This document shows positions 55,858 through 64,000 of a stretch of 64,000 bases of DNA, one piece after another. How positions within the stretch are numbered: the stretch's first letter is position 1; each line of letters starts with the position of its first letter. The position numbers and the translations under genes were made by a program. The notes under the pieces are model-generated. The model had not been told where the DNA came from. It saw only the letters and a program-made list of their open reading frames with translations, and did not search any database. The stretch comes from Eoetvoesiella caeni (lineage in GTDB: Bacteria; Pseudomonadota; Gammaproteobacteria; Burkholderiales; Burkholderiaceae_B), in contig NZ_QNRQ01000012.1 in the NCBI RefSeq assembly GCF_003315175.1, positions 35,177-99,176 of the forward strand, given 5' to 3'.

Positions 55858-56882
55858 AACGAGTCTCCAGGCAGATCAGAGGATGGAAAAGAAGCAAGCG
55901 ATGGCTCGGACAATGGCGTTTCCAGCGCATCGACCAGTTGGTAGCCCGTGCCGTCAAAGCCGGCCACGCGGGCGATACTTTCGATACGGCGCTTGCGTCC
56001 GCGACCAGCGATGTAGATGACGACATTGACCGCCTCGGCGATCAGAGCGCGCGGTGGGTTCACCGCCACTTCCAGAATCAGTTGCTCCAGGCGTAAGAGC
56101 GCACCCACGGCAGAACCCGCGTGGATGGTGGCGATACCGCCGGGGTGACCCGTACCCCAGACCTTGATGAGATCCAGCGCTTCACCGCCACGCACCTCAC
56201 CGACCACCACACGGTCGGGGCGTAGCCGCATCGTGGCGCGCACGAGTTCCTGCATCGTGATCACACCCATGCGTGTGCGCAGCGGCACATGATCGTTTGC
56301 CGTGCATTGCAGCTCCACCGTGTCTTCGAGCACCAGCACACGGTCGCCCGTAGCGGCGATTTCAGCGAGCAAAGCATTGGCAAGTGTGGTCTTACCCGTG
56401 CTGGTGCCACCCGCGATCAGGATATTCAGCCGCCCACGGACCGCTCTCACCAGAAAGTCGGCTTGCGCCGTGCTCATCATGCCGTCGGCGATGTAACGGT
56501 CCAGCGGAATCACGCCCACGGCGCGCTTGCGCAGCGCGAAGGCCGGGCCGGGCGCGGCGGGCGGCAAGATACCCTCGAAGCGTTCGCCGGTTTCGGGCAG
56601 TTCGGCGGTCAGAAGCGGCTGGCCGCGATGCACTTCCGCGCCAACATGCGCAGCGACCAGGCGGATAATCCGCTCGCCATCCGCTTCAGACAGTTCCAGG
56701 CCCAGCGGCGCCCGGCCGGTGGAGAGACGATCCACCCAGAGCGAGCGGTCGGGGTTAAGCATGATTTCCACTACGTCGGGGTCTTCCAGCGCCTCGGCGA
56801 TCACCGGCCCCATCGCGGTGCGCAACATCTGAATGCGGCGATTCAGCGCGACGGCAATTGATGATTTCGGAACGGCACTCAT
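55854..56882 (-). CDS. trbB: Type IV secretion ATPase TrbB (VirB11-like)
   Basis: A 342-aa hexameric ATPase. Walker A is IAGGTSTGKTTLANALL near residue 160; the Asp box and Walker B follow (VLVLEDTVELQC; RLRPDRVVVGEVRGGEALDL). HPGGIATIHAGS is the His box. It powers pilus biogenesis at the inner membrane. Confidence 0.95.
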   Translation of the reverse strand: MSAVPKSSIAVALNRRIQMLRTAMGPVIAEALEDPDVVEIMLNPDRSLWVDRLSTGRAPLGLELSEADGERIIRLVAAHVGAEVHRGQPLLTAELPETGERFEGILPPAAPGPAFALRKRAVGVIPLDRYIADGMMSTAQADFLVRAVRGRLNILIAGGTSTGKTTLANALLAEIAATGDRVLVLEDTVELQCTANDHVPLRTRMGVITMQELVRATMRLRPDRVVVGEVRGGEALDLIKVWGTGHPGGIATIHAGSAVGALLRLEQLILEVAVNPPRALIAEAVNVVIYIAGRGRKRRIESIARVAGFDGTGYQLVDALETPLSEPSLASFPSSDLPGDSL

Positions 56883-57343
56883 GACACGCGCTCCTGCTGC
56901 TCGAACGCGGTCGTAGTGTCATCCAGGCGCACAGGGTCGGGGTGCAGTTCCTCCACTACATCGCGCACCAGACTGCGACCGCGCATCAGGTGGCGGCCAA
57001 GCTGTTCGACGAATTGCTCAAAGCGCGCCTTGCCCTGGGCGCGAGCCGCATCCTGATGGGCTTCGGGAACCGGCGTGCTGACGGTCAGGTAGTAACGCAC
57101 GAACAGCGCCAGTGTTTCGATCTGGATGTTTTGGTCACGCTCCAGCCGCTCAAACTGGCGAGATAGCCGATCCAGTCGCTTGGCCATCGCCGCTTCGCGC
57201 TGGTCGCCGGCATCGGGCGAAAGCCAGGACGCCAGCGCCGCCGCCACGATGGATGACTTGGATACGCCTTTCTTGGCGGCCAGCTCATCCAGGCGCTTGG
57301 CGTGTTCGGGATGGATAAAGAGGTTCAGGCGGTAGCGGCTCAT
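56879..57343 (-). CDS. Ribbon-helix-helix (CopG-like) protein of the conjugation operon
   Basis: A 154-aa protein whose first 45 residues fit a ribbon-helix-helix DNA-binding fold (RYRLNLFIHPEHAKRLDELA, then KKGVSKSSIVAAALASWL), followed by a helical tail. It sits between traG and trbB, as in Tn4371-like elements, overlapping both neighbours by 4 bases. It probably regulates the operon; direct evidence is lacking. Confidence 0.82.
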   Translation of the reverse strand: MSRYRLNLFIHPEHAKRLDELAAKKGVSKSSIVAAALASWLSPDAGDQREAAMAKRLDRLSRQFERLERDQNIQIETLALFVRYYLTVSTPVPEAHQDAARAQGKARFEQFVEQLGRHLMRGRSLVRDVVEELHPDPVRLDDTTTAFEQQERVS

Positions 57344-59355
57344 AGCTGAATTCCGTCATCAGGATCAAGGGAGGCCATGCGCGCCACGCGTTGCATGGCG
57401 GGGTCAAGCTGGCTGGGCAGCATAGTGGGACGCTCATCGTCATCAAGCAGCGACAAGTCGCTGACCGGGTATTCGGGTTCGGGGCTGTAGGCAATAACGT
57501 CCTCAAGCTCAGGCTGGTGACGTGGGCCGCCATCGTCCGCCGTGCCGGTCATGTCATGGTTTTCCATCGCCTCGACAGTGGCGGAAACAGTCGGAATCGC
57601 CAGTCCGTCCCAGTCGTCAGGACGGGCTGGCGGCGCATCCGCATAGCGCCCAGCAGCCAGCGCGGGCGGCTGCAACACCCGTTGCGAGAAATTGACATCG
57701 GCGTAATAGCGCAGTTTCTTCGCCTTGATCGGCGCCACGCTGGACACCATCACCACGGCTTCATCCGGTGGAAGCTGCATCACTTCGCCGGGGGTCAAGA
57801 GTGGCCGCGCCGTTTCCTGGCGCGACACCATGAGGTGTCCCAGCCAGGGCGCAAGGCGATGGCCGGCATAATTGCGCTGGGCGCGCAGCTCGGTAGCGGT
57901 TCCAAGGGTTTCGGAAATACGCTTGGCCGTGCGTTCGTCATTGGTGGCGAAGGTCACACGGACATGGCAGTTATCCAGAATCGAATGGTTCTGTCCGTAG
58001 GCTTTGTCGATCTGATTGAGCGACTGCGAGATCAGAAAGCTGCGAATACCGTAGCCCGCCATGAAGGCCAGCGCCGTCTCGAAGAAGTCCAGACGGCCCA
58101 GCGCCGGAAACTCATCAAGCATCAGCAGCAGCTTGTGGCGACGCTCAATGCCATCGGAACCGTCGAGCGATTCAGTGAGCCGCCGCCCGATCTGATTGAG
58201 AATCAGGCGAATCAGCGGTTTGGTTCGTGAAATATCCGAGGGCGGCACCACCAGATACAGCGATACTGGATGCTCTGACGCAATCAGGTCGGCGATACGC
58301 CAGTCGCAGCGCGAGGTGACTTCGGCCACCGTCGGGTCGCGGTATAGGCCCAGGAACGACATGGCGGTGGACAACACACCGGAACGTTCGTTATCCGATT
58401 TATTCAGCACTTCGCGAGCGGCAGACGCCACCACGGGATGCGGCCTGCCTTCTTCCCTATCCGCGCCAAGGTGGGCGGTCGTCATCATGCGATGCAGCGT
58501 CAATTCGAATGGGCAGGCGGGGTCTGACAGAAAATTCGCCACGCCGCGCAGCGTCTTGTCCTCGCCCGCATAAAGCACATGCAAGATGGCACCCACTAGC
58601 AGTGCGTGCGACGTCTTTTCCCAATGATTGCGCTTTTCCAACGCGCCTTCTGGATCAACCAGGATATCGGCGATATTCTGCACATCACGCACTTCGTGCT
58701 CGCCCCTGCGCACTTCCAGTAGCGGGTTGTAGCCGGCCGAGCGGCTATCCGTGGGATTGAACAGCAGGCAGTGCGAGAAACGCGAACGCCAGCCGGCAGT
58801 GATCTGCCAGTTCTCACCCTTAATGTCATGGATGACGGTCGAGGCCGGCCAGGATAGCAGCGTCGGCACCACCAGCCCCACGCCCTTGCCCGAGCGCGTG
58901 GGAGCGAAGGCCAAGACGTGTTCTGGCCCTTCGTGGCGCAGATACTGTTCGTCATGCAGACCAAGGAGGATACCGGTCGGCTGGGTCAATCCGGCCTTAC
59001 GGATGTCGCCACTATCGGCCCAGCGGGCCGAACCATAAGTGGTGACCAGCTGCGCCTGACGCGAACGCCAGATCGACATGCCGATGGCGACCACCACGGC
59101 AACCAGGCCGCTGCCACCAGCGATCATGCCTCCGATGTTGAAGACCTCCGGCGCGTAGGCATCGAAAAAGAACCACCACTCAAAGAGACGCCAAGGGTAA
59201 TAAACCGGCGTACCGTGGAAATCGAACCAGGGCGCACCCAGGCGCAGCTGATAACCCAAGGCGGCGGCTGTCCATTGTGTAGCGCCCCACACTCCGGCGA
59301 TCACGATGCCGAATACGACGGCAATCTGCCCGAACAGTACGTTCGTCCCTTGCAT
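57340..59355 (-). CDS. traG: Conjugal coupling protein TraG (VirD4-like)
   Basis: A 671-aa coupling ATPase with two N-terminal transmembrane regions, Walker A FAPTRSGKGVGLVVPTLLSW near residue 151 and Walker B LLLMLDEFPALGRLDFF near residue 415. It brings the relaxase-DNA complex to the type IV channel. It is the first gene of the trb operon here; the relaxase (rlxS) usually found beyond traG in Tn4371-like elements is not in the window. Confidence 0.94.
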   Translation of the reverse strand: MQGTNVLFGQIAVVFGIVIAGVWGATQWTAAALGYQLRLGAPWFDFHGTPVYYPWRLFEWWFFFDAYAPEVFNIGGMIAGGSGLVAVVVAIGMSIWRSRQAQLVTTYGSARWADSGDIRKAGLTQPTGILLGLHDEQYLRHEGPEHVLAFAPTRSGKGVGLVVPTLLSWPASTVIHDIKGENWQITAGWRSRFSHCLLFNPTDSRSAGYNPLLEVRRGEHEVRDVQNIADILVDPEGALEKRNHWEKTSHALLVGAILHVLYAGEDKTLRGVANFLSDPACPFELTLHRMMTTAHLGADREEGRPHPVVASAAREVLNKSDNERSGVLSTAMSFLGLYRDPTVAEVTSRCDWRIADLIASEHPVSLYLVVPPSDISRTKPLIRLILNQIGRRLTESLDGSDGIERRHKLLLMLDEFPALGRLDFFETALAFMAGYGIRSFLISQSLNQIDKAYGQNHSILDNCHVRVTFATNDERTAKRISETLGTATELRAQRNYAGHRLAPWLGHLMVSRQETARPLLTPGEVMQLPPDEAVVMVSSVAPIKAKKLRYYADVNFSQRVLQPPALAAGRYADAPPARPDDWDGLAIPTVSATVEAMENHDMTGTADDGGPRHQPELEDVIAYSPEPEYPVSDLSLLDDDERPTMLPSQLDPAMQRVARMASLDPDDGIQL

Positions 59356-59509
59356 GGCCTAGCCTCCGACTTCTTCTGCCTGATTTCCTCGTTCAATAGC
59401 GGCACACGGATGTGCCTGCCTATGAGCATCGGTGCCAGGTCAGTGCCGGTCAAAGACCGTTATCAGGACAATGCTGATGAAAAAAACATCAATTCATGGA
59501 GGGGCGCAC

Positions 59510-59547
59510 ACGAAGAAAACGCCGCAGGCGCGGGCGCGTTGCGGCGT
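59510..59547 (-). terminator. Intrinsic terminator of the lysR-eexN pair
   Basis: On the minus strand TGCGGCGT/ACGCCGCA arms (59540-59547 and 59519-59526) enclose a GC-rich loop and are followed by TTTTCTTC. It lies 43 bases after the eexN stop and insulates traG transcription. The other bases of the 234-bp gap (59356-59589) should hold the traG promoter. Confidence 0.75.
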
Positions 59548-59589
59548 GTCAATAAAGAAAAACAGGATTTGTAGGGAAATGCCGACGAA

Positions 59590-59859
59590 TCAGAACTTGG
59601 GTGGCGTATCCGATGGGGTGTAAGGCACGGTGCCGTCACCGTAGAAGCGTTTGCGCGTGGCTTCAGCTACGCGGTCGCACAGCACATCGCCAAGATTGGC
59701 CCGATCCGTTTTACATTGCGCACGCAACTCTTTGAGCCGTTCGGGGGCAGCGGCCAGTTCCTCGACAGTAGGGATGTCTGGCTTGGGAGCAGGCGCTTCA
59801 GATGGACCGCAACCGGCCAACCCGGCTACCAAAACCAATAACAGCGATATTTTGCGCAT
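59590..59859 (-). CDS. EexN-like entry-exclusion lipoprotein
   Basis: An 89-aa small lipoprotein with signal MRKISLLLVLVAGLAGC and a lipobox Cys near residue 17. The mature part has two cysteines (RAQCKTDRANLGDVLCDRV), the EexN-type pattern. I chose the ATG at 59859, with GGAGG upstream and overlapping the LysR stop (ATGATG). Family members block entry of a second copy of the element into the same cell; assignment rests on context and pattern. Confidence 0.7.
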   Translation of the reverse strand: MRKISLLLVLVAGLAGCGPSEAPAPKPDIPTVEELAAAPERLKELRAQCKTDRANLGDVLCDRVAEATRKRFYGDGTVPYTPSDTPPKF

Positions 59860-60791
59860 CATACCTCCGAGGGATCGGGTTGACGGTAATCGGGTGAGTC
59901 TGTACCCGTCCACTTCAATGTTTCCACACGTCCGATGAATCGTTCCATAGCTTCGGACAGATTTTCATTGCGATGCACCAGATAAGTTGTAAGCGTGGCC
60001 GCTTTGCCAGCCAGGGGACGCGCCACGACGCCACGGTCACCGCATACAAGCATATGCGAAGCGCCAGCCAATCCCAGGGCATACCCTGCCGCCACCAGCG
60101 TCACCATCATGTCGAACGAGCTTACCCGCTCCAGTATTAGCGGCTCCTGATCGGTCTGGTGCAAAATACGATCTATCTGCCGCGTAAAACCCTCACATAT
60201 CGTCGTGTGCCCTAGAACCAAGGGATAACGCAGTAACTCCCGCAAAGGCACCCGGCTATGGTTCAACAGAGGGTGGCGCTCAGGCAGGACAACCCGCAGC
60301 GGGTCATGCCAGACGGGGCGTGCCAACAGTACATCACCCACGTCGCCCACTTGATTAAGGCCCACGTCATACAGGTCATCGTGCAAACCCCGGAACTGTT
60401 CCGAGAACGGCATCTCAAACATGCGCACCTCAACCTCCGGTTCCTGCTCCCGGCAACGGGCCAGCAATGCCGGCAGGCACGGGGACGGCAAGGCGTCCGA
60501 CAAGGCAATACGCAACTGACGATGATAGCCGTTTGCTACCGCCTGTGTACTGTCCCTGGCCTGCTGCACCATTGGCAGAATGCGTCGCACATGCAGCAGA
60601 AACTCATGGCCGGCACGGGTTAAGCGCGTACTGCGGGTTGTACGCACAAACAGTTTCGCCCCAAGATCTTCCTCTAGCTCCTTAATCGTCCGCGACAACG
60701 GCGACTGTTCAATATGTAGTCGCTCGGCGGCACGTGCGAAATGCAGTTCTTCTGCAACTGCAAGAAAACAACGAAGGTGGCGGAGTTCCAT
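59859..60791 (-). CDS. LysR family transcriptional regulator of the conjugation region
   Basis: A 310-aa LysR protein (MELRHLRCFLAVAEELHFAR, then AAERLHIEQSPLSRTIKELE), with a substrate-binding domain from about residue 90. It is translationally coupled to eexN. A perfect palindrome (60809-60822) lies 18 bases before its start. It may control the eexN/trb region or be cargo; the ligand is unknown. Confidence 0.88.
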   Translation of the reverse strand: MELRHLRCFLAVAEELHFARAAERLHIEQSPLSRTIKELEEDLGAKLFVRTTRSTRLTRAGHEFLLHVRRILPMVQQARDSTQAVANGYHRQLRIALSDALPSPCLPALLARCREQEPEVEVRMFEMPFSEQFRGLHDDLYDVGLNQVGDVGDVLLARPVWHDPLRVVLPERHPLLNHSRVPLRELLRYPLVLGHTTICEGFTRQIDRILHQTDQEPLILERVSSFDMMVTLVAAGYALGLAGASHMLVCGDRGVVARPLAGKAATLTTYLVHRNENLSEAMERFIGRVETLKWTGTDSPDYRQPDPSEV

Positions 60792-61154
60792 CGAGCCTCG
60801 CTTCAGAACTTAGGCGCCTAAGGACGGCATTTAGCGAAAACGCTAGTATTAGAAACAAAAAATGCTGCCGTGTACCATTAGCACATCCTCTAACAGGAAA
60901 AGTCACAGTCGCCCCCTCTCGCATTTATCGGCAAAACCGCTTCCGATATAGATGACGAGTACTACTGATTGATGTGATTTCCTTGCAAATTACCAGAAGA
61001 TAATTCCTTTACATAAAGATTACACAAATGTAATGGACTAGTAATCAGAATGTCAGGGGAAAGAGACCCGACTATGGCATGATGAAATTGCATAAGCTTG
61101 ATCCCTGGACGCTGCGTTCCATAATTTCATCTCGCAACAGAAGGCATTGGCATC
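60792..61154. promoter_or_regulatory. Divergent regulatory region between lysR and the copper ATPase gene
   Basis: No gene was recognised in these 363 bases. CTTAGGCGCCTAAG (60809-60822) is a perfect 14-bp palindrome close to the lysR start and is a likely LysR site. ATTACA-CAAA-TGTAAT (61019-61034) is a perfect inverted repeat 121 bases before the ATPase start. Its layout is that of CopR/CusR-type response-regulator boxes. Confidence 0.5.
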
Positions 61155-63500
61155 ATGAGCAATAAAAATCTGTCTCCCGAACACGAGCACAACGATGCGC
61201 ATCCGCCCAGTCACAACGCTGCCCTTACAGATCCCGTGTGTGGTATGCAAGTGTCAAAAGACTCGCCCTATCACGTCGAATACAAGCGAAGGCACTTTCA
61301 TTTTTGTAGTGCCAAATGCATGGGCACATTCAATAAAGCACCAGAACAGTTTCTGACGCCCGCATCGGGCCGAGACGATAAAGACCTTGAACAGAGCGTT
61401 GCACCGGGAACTATATATACATGTCCCATGCATCCTGAAATTCGCCAGAATCGTCCGGGCAGTTGCCCCAAATGCGGCATGGCGCTTGAGCCGTTACTGC
61501 CTAGTCTCGATGACGATAACCCGGAGCTCAGGGATTTCTCGCGTAGATTCTGGTGGACGTTGCCCTTCACCATTATCGTTACGGTTCTCGCCATGTTCGG
61601 ACCACAACTCGGGTGGTTCAGCATGTCGGCACAAACATGGATCGAACTGGTGCTATCGACACCCGTTGTGCTCTGGGCCGGCCAACCTTTCTTCATTCGC
61701 GGTTGGCAGTCGGTTATCAACCGCAGCCCCAACATGTGGACGCTCATTGGCCTCGGAACGGCAGCTGCATACGTCTATAGCGTTGTGGCCACGGTGACAC
61801 CCGACGTCTTCCCAGACACCTTCATGTCCATGGGACGGATTGCCGTCTACTTTGAAGCGGCGGTCGTCATCATCTCGTTGACGCTGTTTGGTCAGATTCT
61901 TGAGCTGCGGGCGCGCTCGCAAACGTCGGCGGCCATCAAGTCGCTGCTTGGCCTGGCACCCAAGACGGCACGGCGCATCAACGCCGATGGCTCCGAAGAA
62001 GATGTGCCGTTGACCCATGTCCACGAGGGTGATCGCCTTCGCGTGCGGCCCGGCGAGAAAGTACCGGTTGACGGCACTGTCGAAGAGGGCAGCAGCTCGC
62101 TGGACGAGTCGATGCTGACGGGTGAACCGCTGCCCGTAAGCAAACGCCCCGGTGACAAGGTGATCGGCGCGACAATGAACACTTCCGGCTCACTCGTGAT
62201 CCGCGCCGAAAAAGTGGGCTCGGCGACGGTTCTTTCGCAAATCGTTCAACTTGTGGCACAAGCCCAGCGCTCGCGGGCGCCTATGCAACGGATGGCCGAC
62301 GTCGTTGCCGGCTACTTCGTGGTAGCGGTGGTCATCATCGCAGTCGCCACATTGATCACTTGGGGCCTGATCGGGCCGCAACCAAGTTGGGTGTACGGCT
62401 TGATCAACGCGGTTGCCGTGCTGATCATCGCTTGCCCATGTGCACTGGGGTTGGCTACACCCATGTCCATCATGGTGGCGACAGGACGCGGTGCTACACA
62501 GGGTGTGCTGTTTCGTGATGCGGCAGCCATCGAGAATTTCCGCAAGGTCGATACCCTGATCGTCGACAAAACAGGCACTTTGACCGAAGGCCGCCCGACG
62601 TTCGAACAAGCAGTGCCAGCGAATGAAGCAACTGCAGATGAAGTGCTGCACTTGGCGGCCAGCCTGGATCAAGGCAGCGAACATCCGCTTGCTCACGCCA
62701 TTGTCCAGGCTGCACATGAGCGCGGCTTAACACTCAGTGCGGTTGAAGATTTCGAATCGGGTAGCGGCATTGGCGTTCGCGGCCACGTTGATGGAAAGCG
62801 GCTCGTCCTGGGTAACACCGCCTTGATGCAACAAGAAGGTGTTGATGTCTCAGTCATGACGCAAACGGCGGAGCAATTGCGCGCAAAGGGCGCGAGCGTC
62901 ATGTTCCTGGCCGCAGAGGGAAAATTGACAGGTCTGCTGGCGGTCTCCGACCCAATCAAGCAAAGCACGCCACAGGCAGTACGCGATCTTCAGCACGCCG
63001 GCATTCGGGTCATCATGGCAACTGGCGACGGCATCGCTACAGCCCACTCCGTTGCCAAGCAGCTGGGCATTGATGAAGTACACGGAGAAGTAAAGCCGGC
63101 CGACAAGCTGGACTTGGTGACCAGGCTTCAGGCCGAAGGACGCGTCGTCGCCATGGCGGGAGACGGCATTAACGATGCACCGGCATTGGCGAAAGCCGAT
63201 GTGGGCATTGCAATGGGCACCGGCACCGATGTAGCGATGAACAGCGCCCAAGTGACTTTGGTCAAGGGCGACTTGCGCGGCATTTCAATCGCCCGTGATC
63301 TGTCCGAGAAAACGATTGCGAACATGAAGCAAAATCTAGGTTTCGCGTTCGTCTACAACGCGCTCGGCGTACCGTTGGCCGCCGGCGTGCTCTATCCCCT
63401 CACGGGGCTGCTACTTTCGCCAATGTTTGCGGCACTGGCAATGAGTTTGAGTTCAGCGTCGGTGGTCTTCAACGCACTAAGACTGCGCAAGTCCGTCTGA
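61155..63500 (+). CDS. copA: Copper-translocating P1B-type ATPase with YHS and heavy-metal-binding domains
   Basis: A 781-aa metal-exporting P-type ATPase. The N-terminus has a YHS/TRASH-type domain ([17 protein letters not shown] ... [12 protein letters not shown], about residues 25-60) and a heavy-metal-binding module ([10 protein letters not shown] ... [11 protein letters not shown], about residues 92-118) instead of the usual CxxC ferredoxin-like domain. Also present are CPC ([13 protein letters not shown]), phosphorylation site [18 protein letters not shown] and [20 protein letters not shown], and a C-terminal [13 protein letters not shown] motif of Cu(I) pumps. It exports Cu(I), possibly Ag(I), to the periplasm. 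Confidence 0.93.
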   Translation: MSNKNLSPEHEHNDAHPPSHNAALTDPVCGMQVSKDSPYHVEYKRRHFHFCSAKCMGTFNKAPEQFLTPASGRDDKDLEQSVAPGTIYTCPMHPEIRQNRPGSCPKCGMALEPLLPSLDDDNPELRDFSRRFWWTLPFTIIVTVLAMFGPQLGWFSMSAQTWIELVLSTPVVLWAGQPFFIRGWQSVINRSPNMWTLIGLGTAAAYVYSVVATVTPDVFPDTFMSMGRIAVYFEAAVVIISLTLFGQILELRARSQTSAAIKSLLGLAPKTARRINADGSEEDVPLTHVHEGDRLRVRPGEKVPVDGTVEEGSSSLDESMLTGEPLPVSKRPGDKVIGATMNTSGSLVIRAEKVGSATVLSQIVQLVAQAQRSRAPMQRMADVVAGYFVVAVVIIAVATLITWGLIGPQPSWVYGLINAVAVLIIACPCALGLATPMSIMVATGRGATQGVLFRDAAAIENFRKVDTLIVDKTGTLTEGRPTFEQAVPANEATADEVLHLAASLDQGSEHPLAHAIVQAAHERGLTLSAVEDFESGSGIGVRGHVDGKRLVLGNTALMQQEGVDVSVMTQTAEQLRAKGASVMFLAAEGKLTGLLAVSDPIKQSTPQAVRDLQHAGIRVIMATGDGIATAHSVAKQLGIDEVHGEVKPADKLDLVTRLQAEGRVVAMAGDGINDAPALAKADVGIAMGTGTDVAMNSAQVTLVKGDLRGISIARDLSEKTIANMKQNLGFAFVYNALGVPLAAGVLYPLTGLLLSPMFAALAMSLSSASVVFNALRLRKSV

Positions 63501-63542
63501 CCACCAGTCGCGACGGTGCCAACACTTGAATAATGCTTGAGC

Positions 63543-63576
63543 GTCGCAGACATTGCTGTTTTGTAATGTCCGCGAC
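63543..63576 (+). other. Hairpin after copA
   Basis: GTCGC-A-GACATT (63543-63554) pairs with AATGTC-C-GCGAC (63565-63576), interrupted by one A/C mismatch, with a 10-base loop rich in T. It may end copA transcription, but only a short T run (ATCGTTT) follows. Confidence 0.4.
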
Positions 63577-63614
63577 ATCGTTTCGACAGTTCCTCCTCAG
63601 TATAGTGAATGCAA

Positions 63615-63632
63615 TGACCATGCTCGTGGTCA
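63615..63632. promoter_or_regulatory. Inverted repeat TGACCA-N6-TGGTCA before the His/Met-rich gene
   Basis: Two perfect 6-bp half-sites flank TGCTCG, 22 bases before the start of the next gene and 8 bases after a TATAGT. It may be an operator overlapping the transcription start or a 5' leader hairpin. Confidence 0.35.
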
Positions 63633-63654
63633 CTTTCACATAAGGAGCGTCATC

Positions 63655-64000
63655 ATGAGAAGGATCCGTTTAGTTGCGTCCACCATTATTCTGAGTTCGG
63701 CCAGCGCGCTGTCGTGGGCTCAAACGACGGACGGGCATAACGCACACCACCCAGCGGGAGCAGGCAACAATGAAACTTCGGTTTCTGAAAAATCGATAGT
63801 GGCAGATCCGGCGCTTCTGAAGCAGAAAATGGATACCCATATGAAGGCCATGCACGCCTTTCATGAAAATATTCAGAAAGCCACACCTGAAGAACGTAGT
63901 GCCCTCATGTCCGAGCACCTCGATTTGATGAAAGAAGGCATGCAGCTAATGGGTATGGCATCGGCTGGCATGCATGGTACGGGAATGATGGGAAACGCTC
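63655..64000 (+). CDS. His/Met-rich periplasmic protein, probable copper-associated (partial at right edge)
   Basis: The frame is open from ATG 63655 to the window end (115 codons). A Sec signal peptide (VASTIILSSASALSWAQ, cleavage near residue 23) is followed by GHNAHHPAG and a helix rich in His and Met (DTHMKAMHAFHENI; MQLMGMASAGMHGTGMMGNA). AAGGAG precedes the start. The composition resembles small periplasmic copper-binding or CopL/CzcE-like proteins; with the P1B ATPase it probably buffers Cu(I). Exact family not recognised. Confidence 0.65.
   Translation, partial: MRRIRLVASTIILSSASALSWAQTTDGHNAHHPAGAGNNETSVSEKSIVADPALLKQKMDTHMKAMHAFHENIQKATPEERSALMSEHLDLMKEGMQLMGMASAGMHGTGMMGNA

Noticed and set aside
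59477-59484. ATGAAAAA, reverse complement of the Tn4371 attachment core
   Set aside because: It lies between traG and eexN, inside the element; an 8-base match is expected by chance in a window this size.

Overview
This window is from a betaproteobacterium, most likely an Alcaligenaceae member (Bordetella/Achromobacter/Pusillimonas-like). The assignment rests on protein family resemblance only: vanillate demethylase VanA/VanB, many branched-chain-amino-acid-type ABC transporters, an orphan periplasmic binding protein, a SphB1-like subtilisin autotransporter and a Tn4371-type conjugation module. The first 41 kb are almost all on the minus strand.

Region 1 (1-6618, minus) is the N-terminal part of a giant surface adhesin. 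It has a retention module, a TAAV site that fits LapG-type proteolysis, a few divergent Ig-like domains, and then about twelve ~105-residue Ig-like repeats that run off the left edge. Region 2 (6.8-21.8 kb) is a catabolic block. One Liv-type ABC transporter follows vanA/vanB, with a MarR regulator. A second, urea/amide-like ABC transporter is followed by an amidase and an AraC regulator. A hemerythrin gene (22.1 kb) sits alone on the plus strand.

Region 3 (22.6-36 kb) holds two further catabolic units. The first is TetR - TRAP transporter (DctPQM) - cyclase-type hydrolase - BKACE beta-keto acid cleavage enzyme - SMP-30 lactonase, with a perfect 18-bp palindrome upstream of tetR. The second is an FAD aromatic hydroxylase plus a Rieske oxygenase divergent from a LysR gene, next to a VOC dioxygenase-like protein, an NmrA-like protein and a small unknown protein, with a MarR gene convergent to them. 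Region 4 (36-46 kb) has an orphan ABC binding protein, a pyruvate dehydrogenase aceE-aceF pair divergent from an Lrp/AsnC regulator, an S8 autotransporter protease and a glutathione transferase.

Region 5 (about 46.4-60.8 kb) is part of a Tn4371-like integrative conjugative element: traG, an RHH protein, trbB-C-D-E-J-L-F-G-I and a DUF2274 gene, all tightly coupled, with a LysR-eexN pair upstream of traG. At its distal end lies an Abi-family HEPN gene. Divergent from it is a short locus with a near-perfect sigma70 promoter and an intrinsic terminator, predicting an ~85-nt untranslated RNA. This Abi/sRNA pair is the best candidate here for an under-described system, probably an RNA-controlled toxin or abortive-infection module. 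Region 6 (61-64 kb) carries a copper-type P1B ATPase and the start of a His/Met-rich periplasmic protein.

No tRNA, rRNA, CRISPR array or complete insertion sequence was seen. All function calls come from reading motifs by eye; no database search was run.
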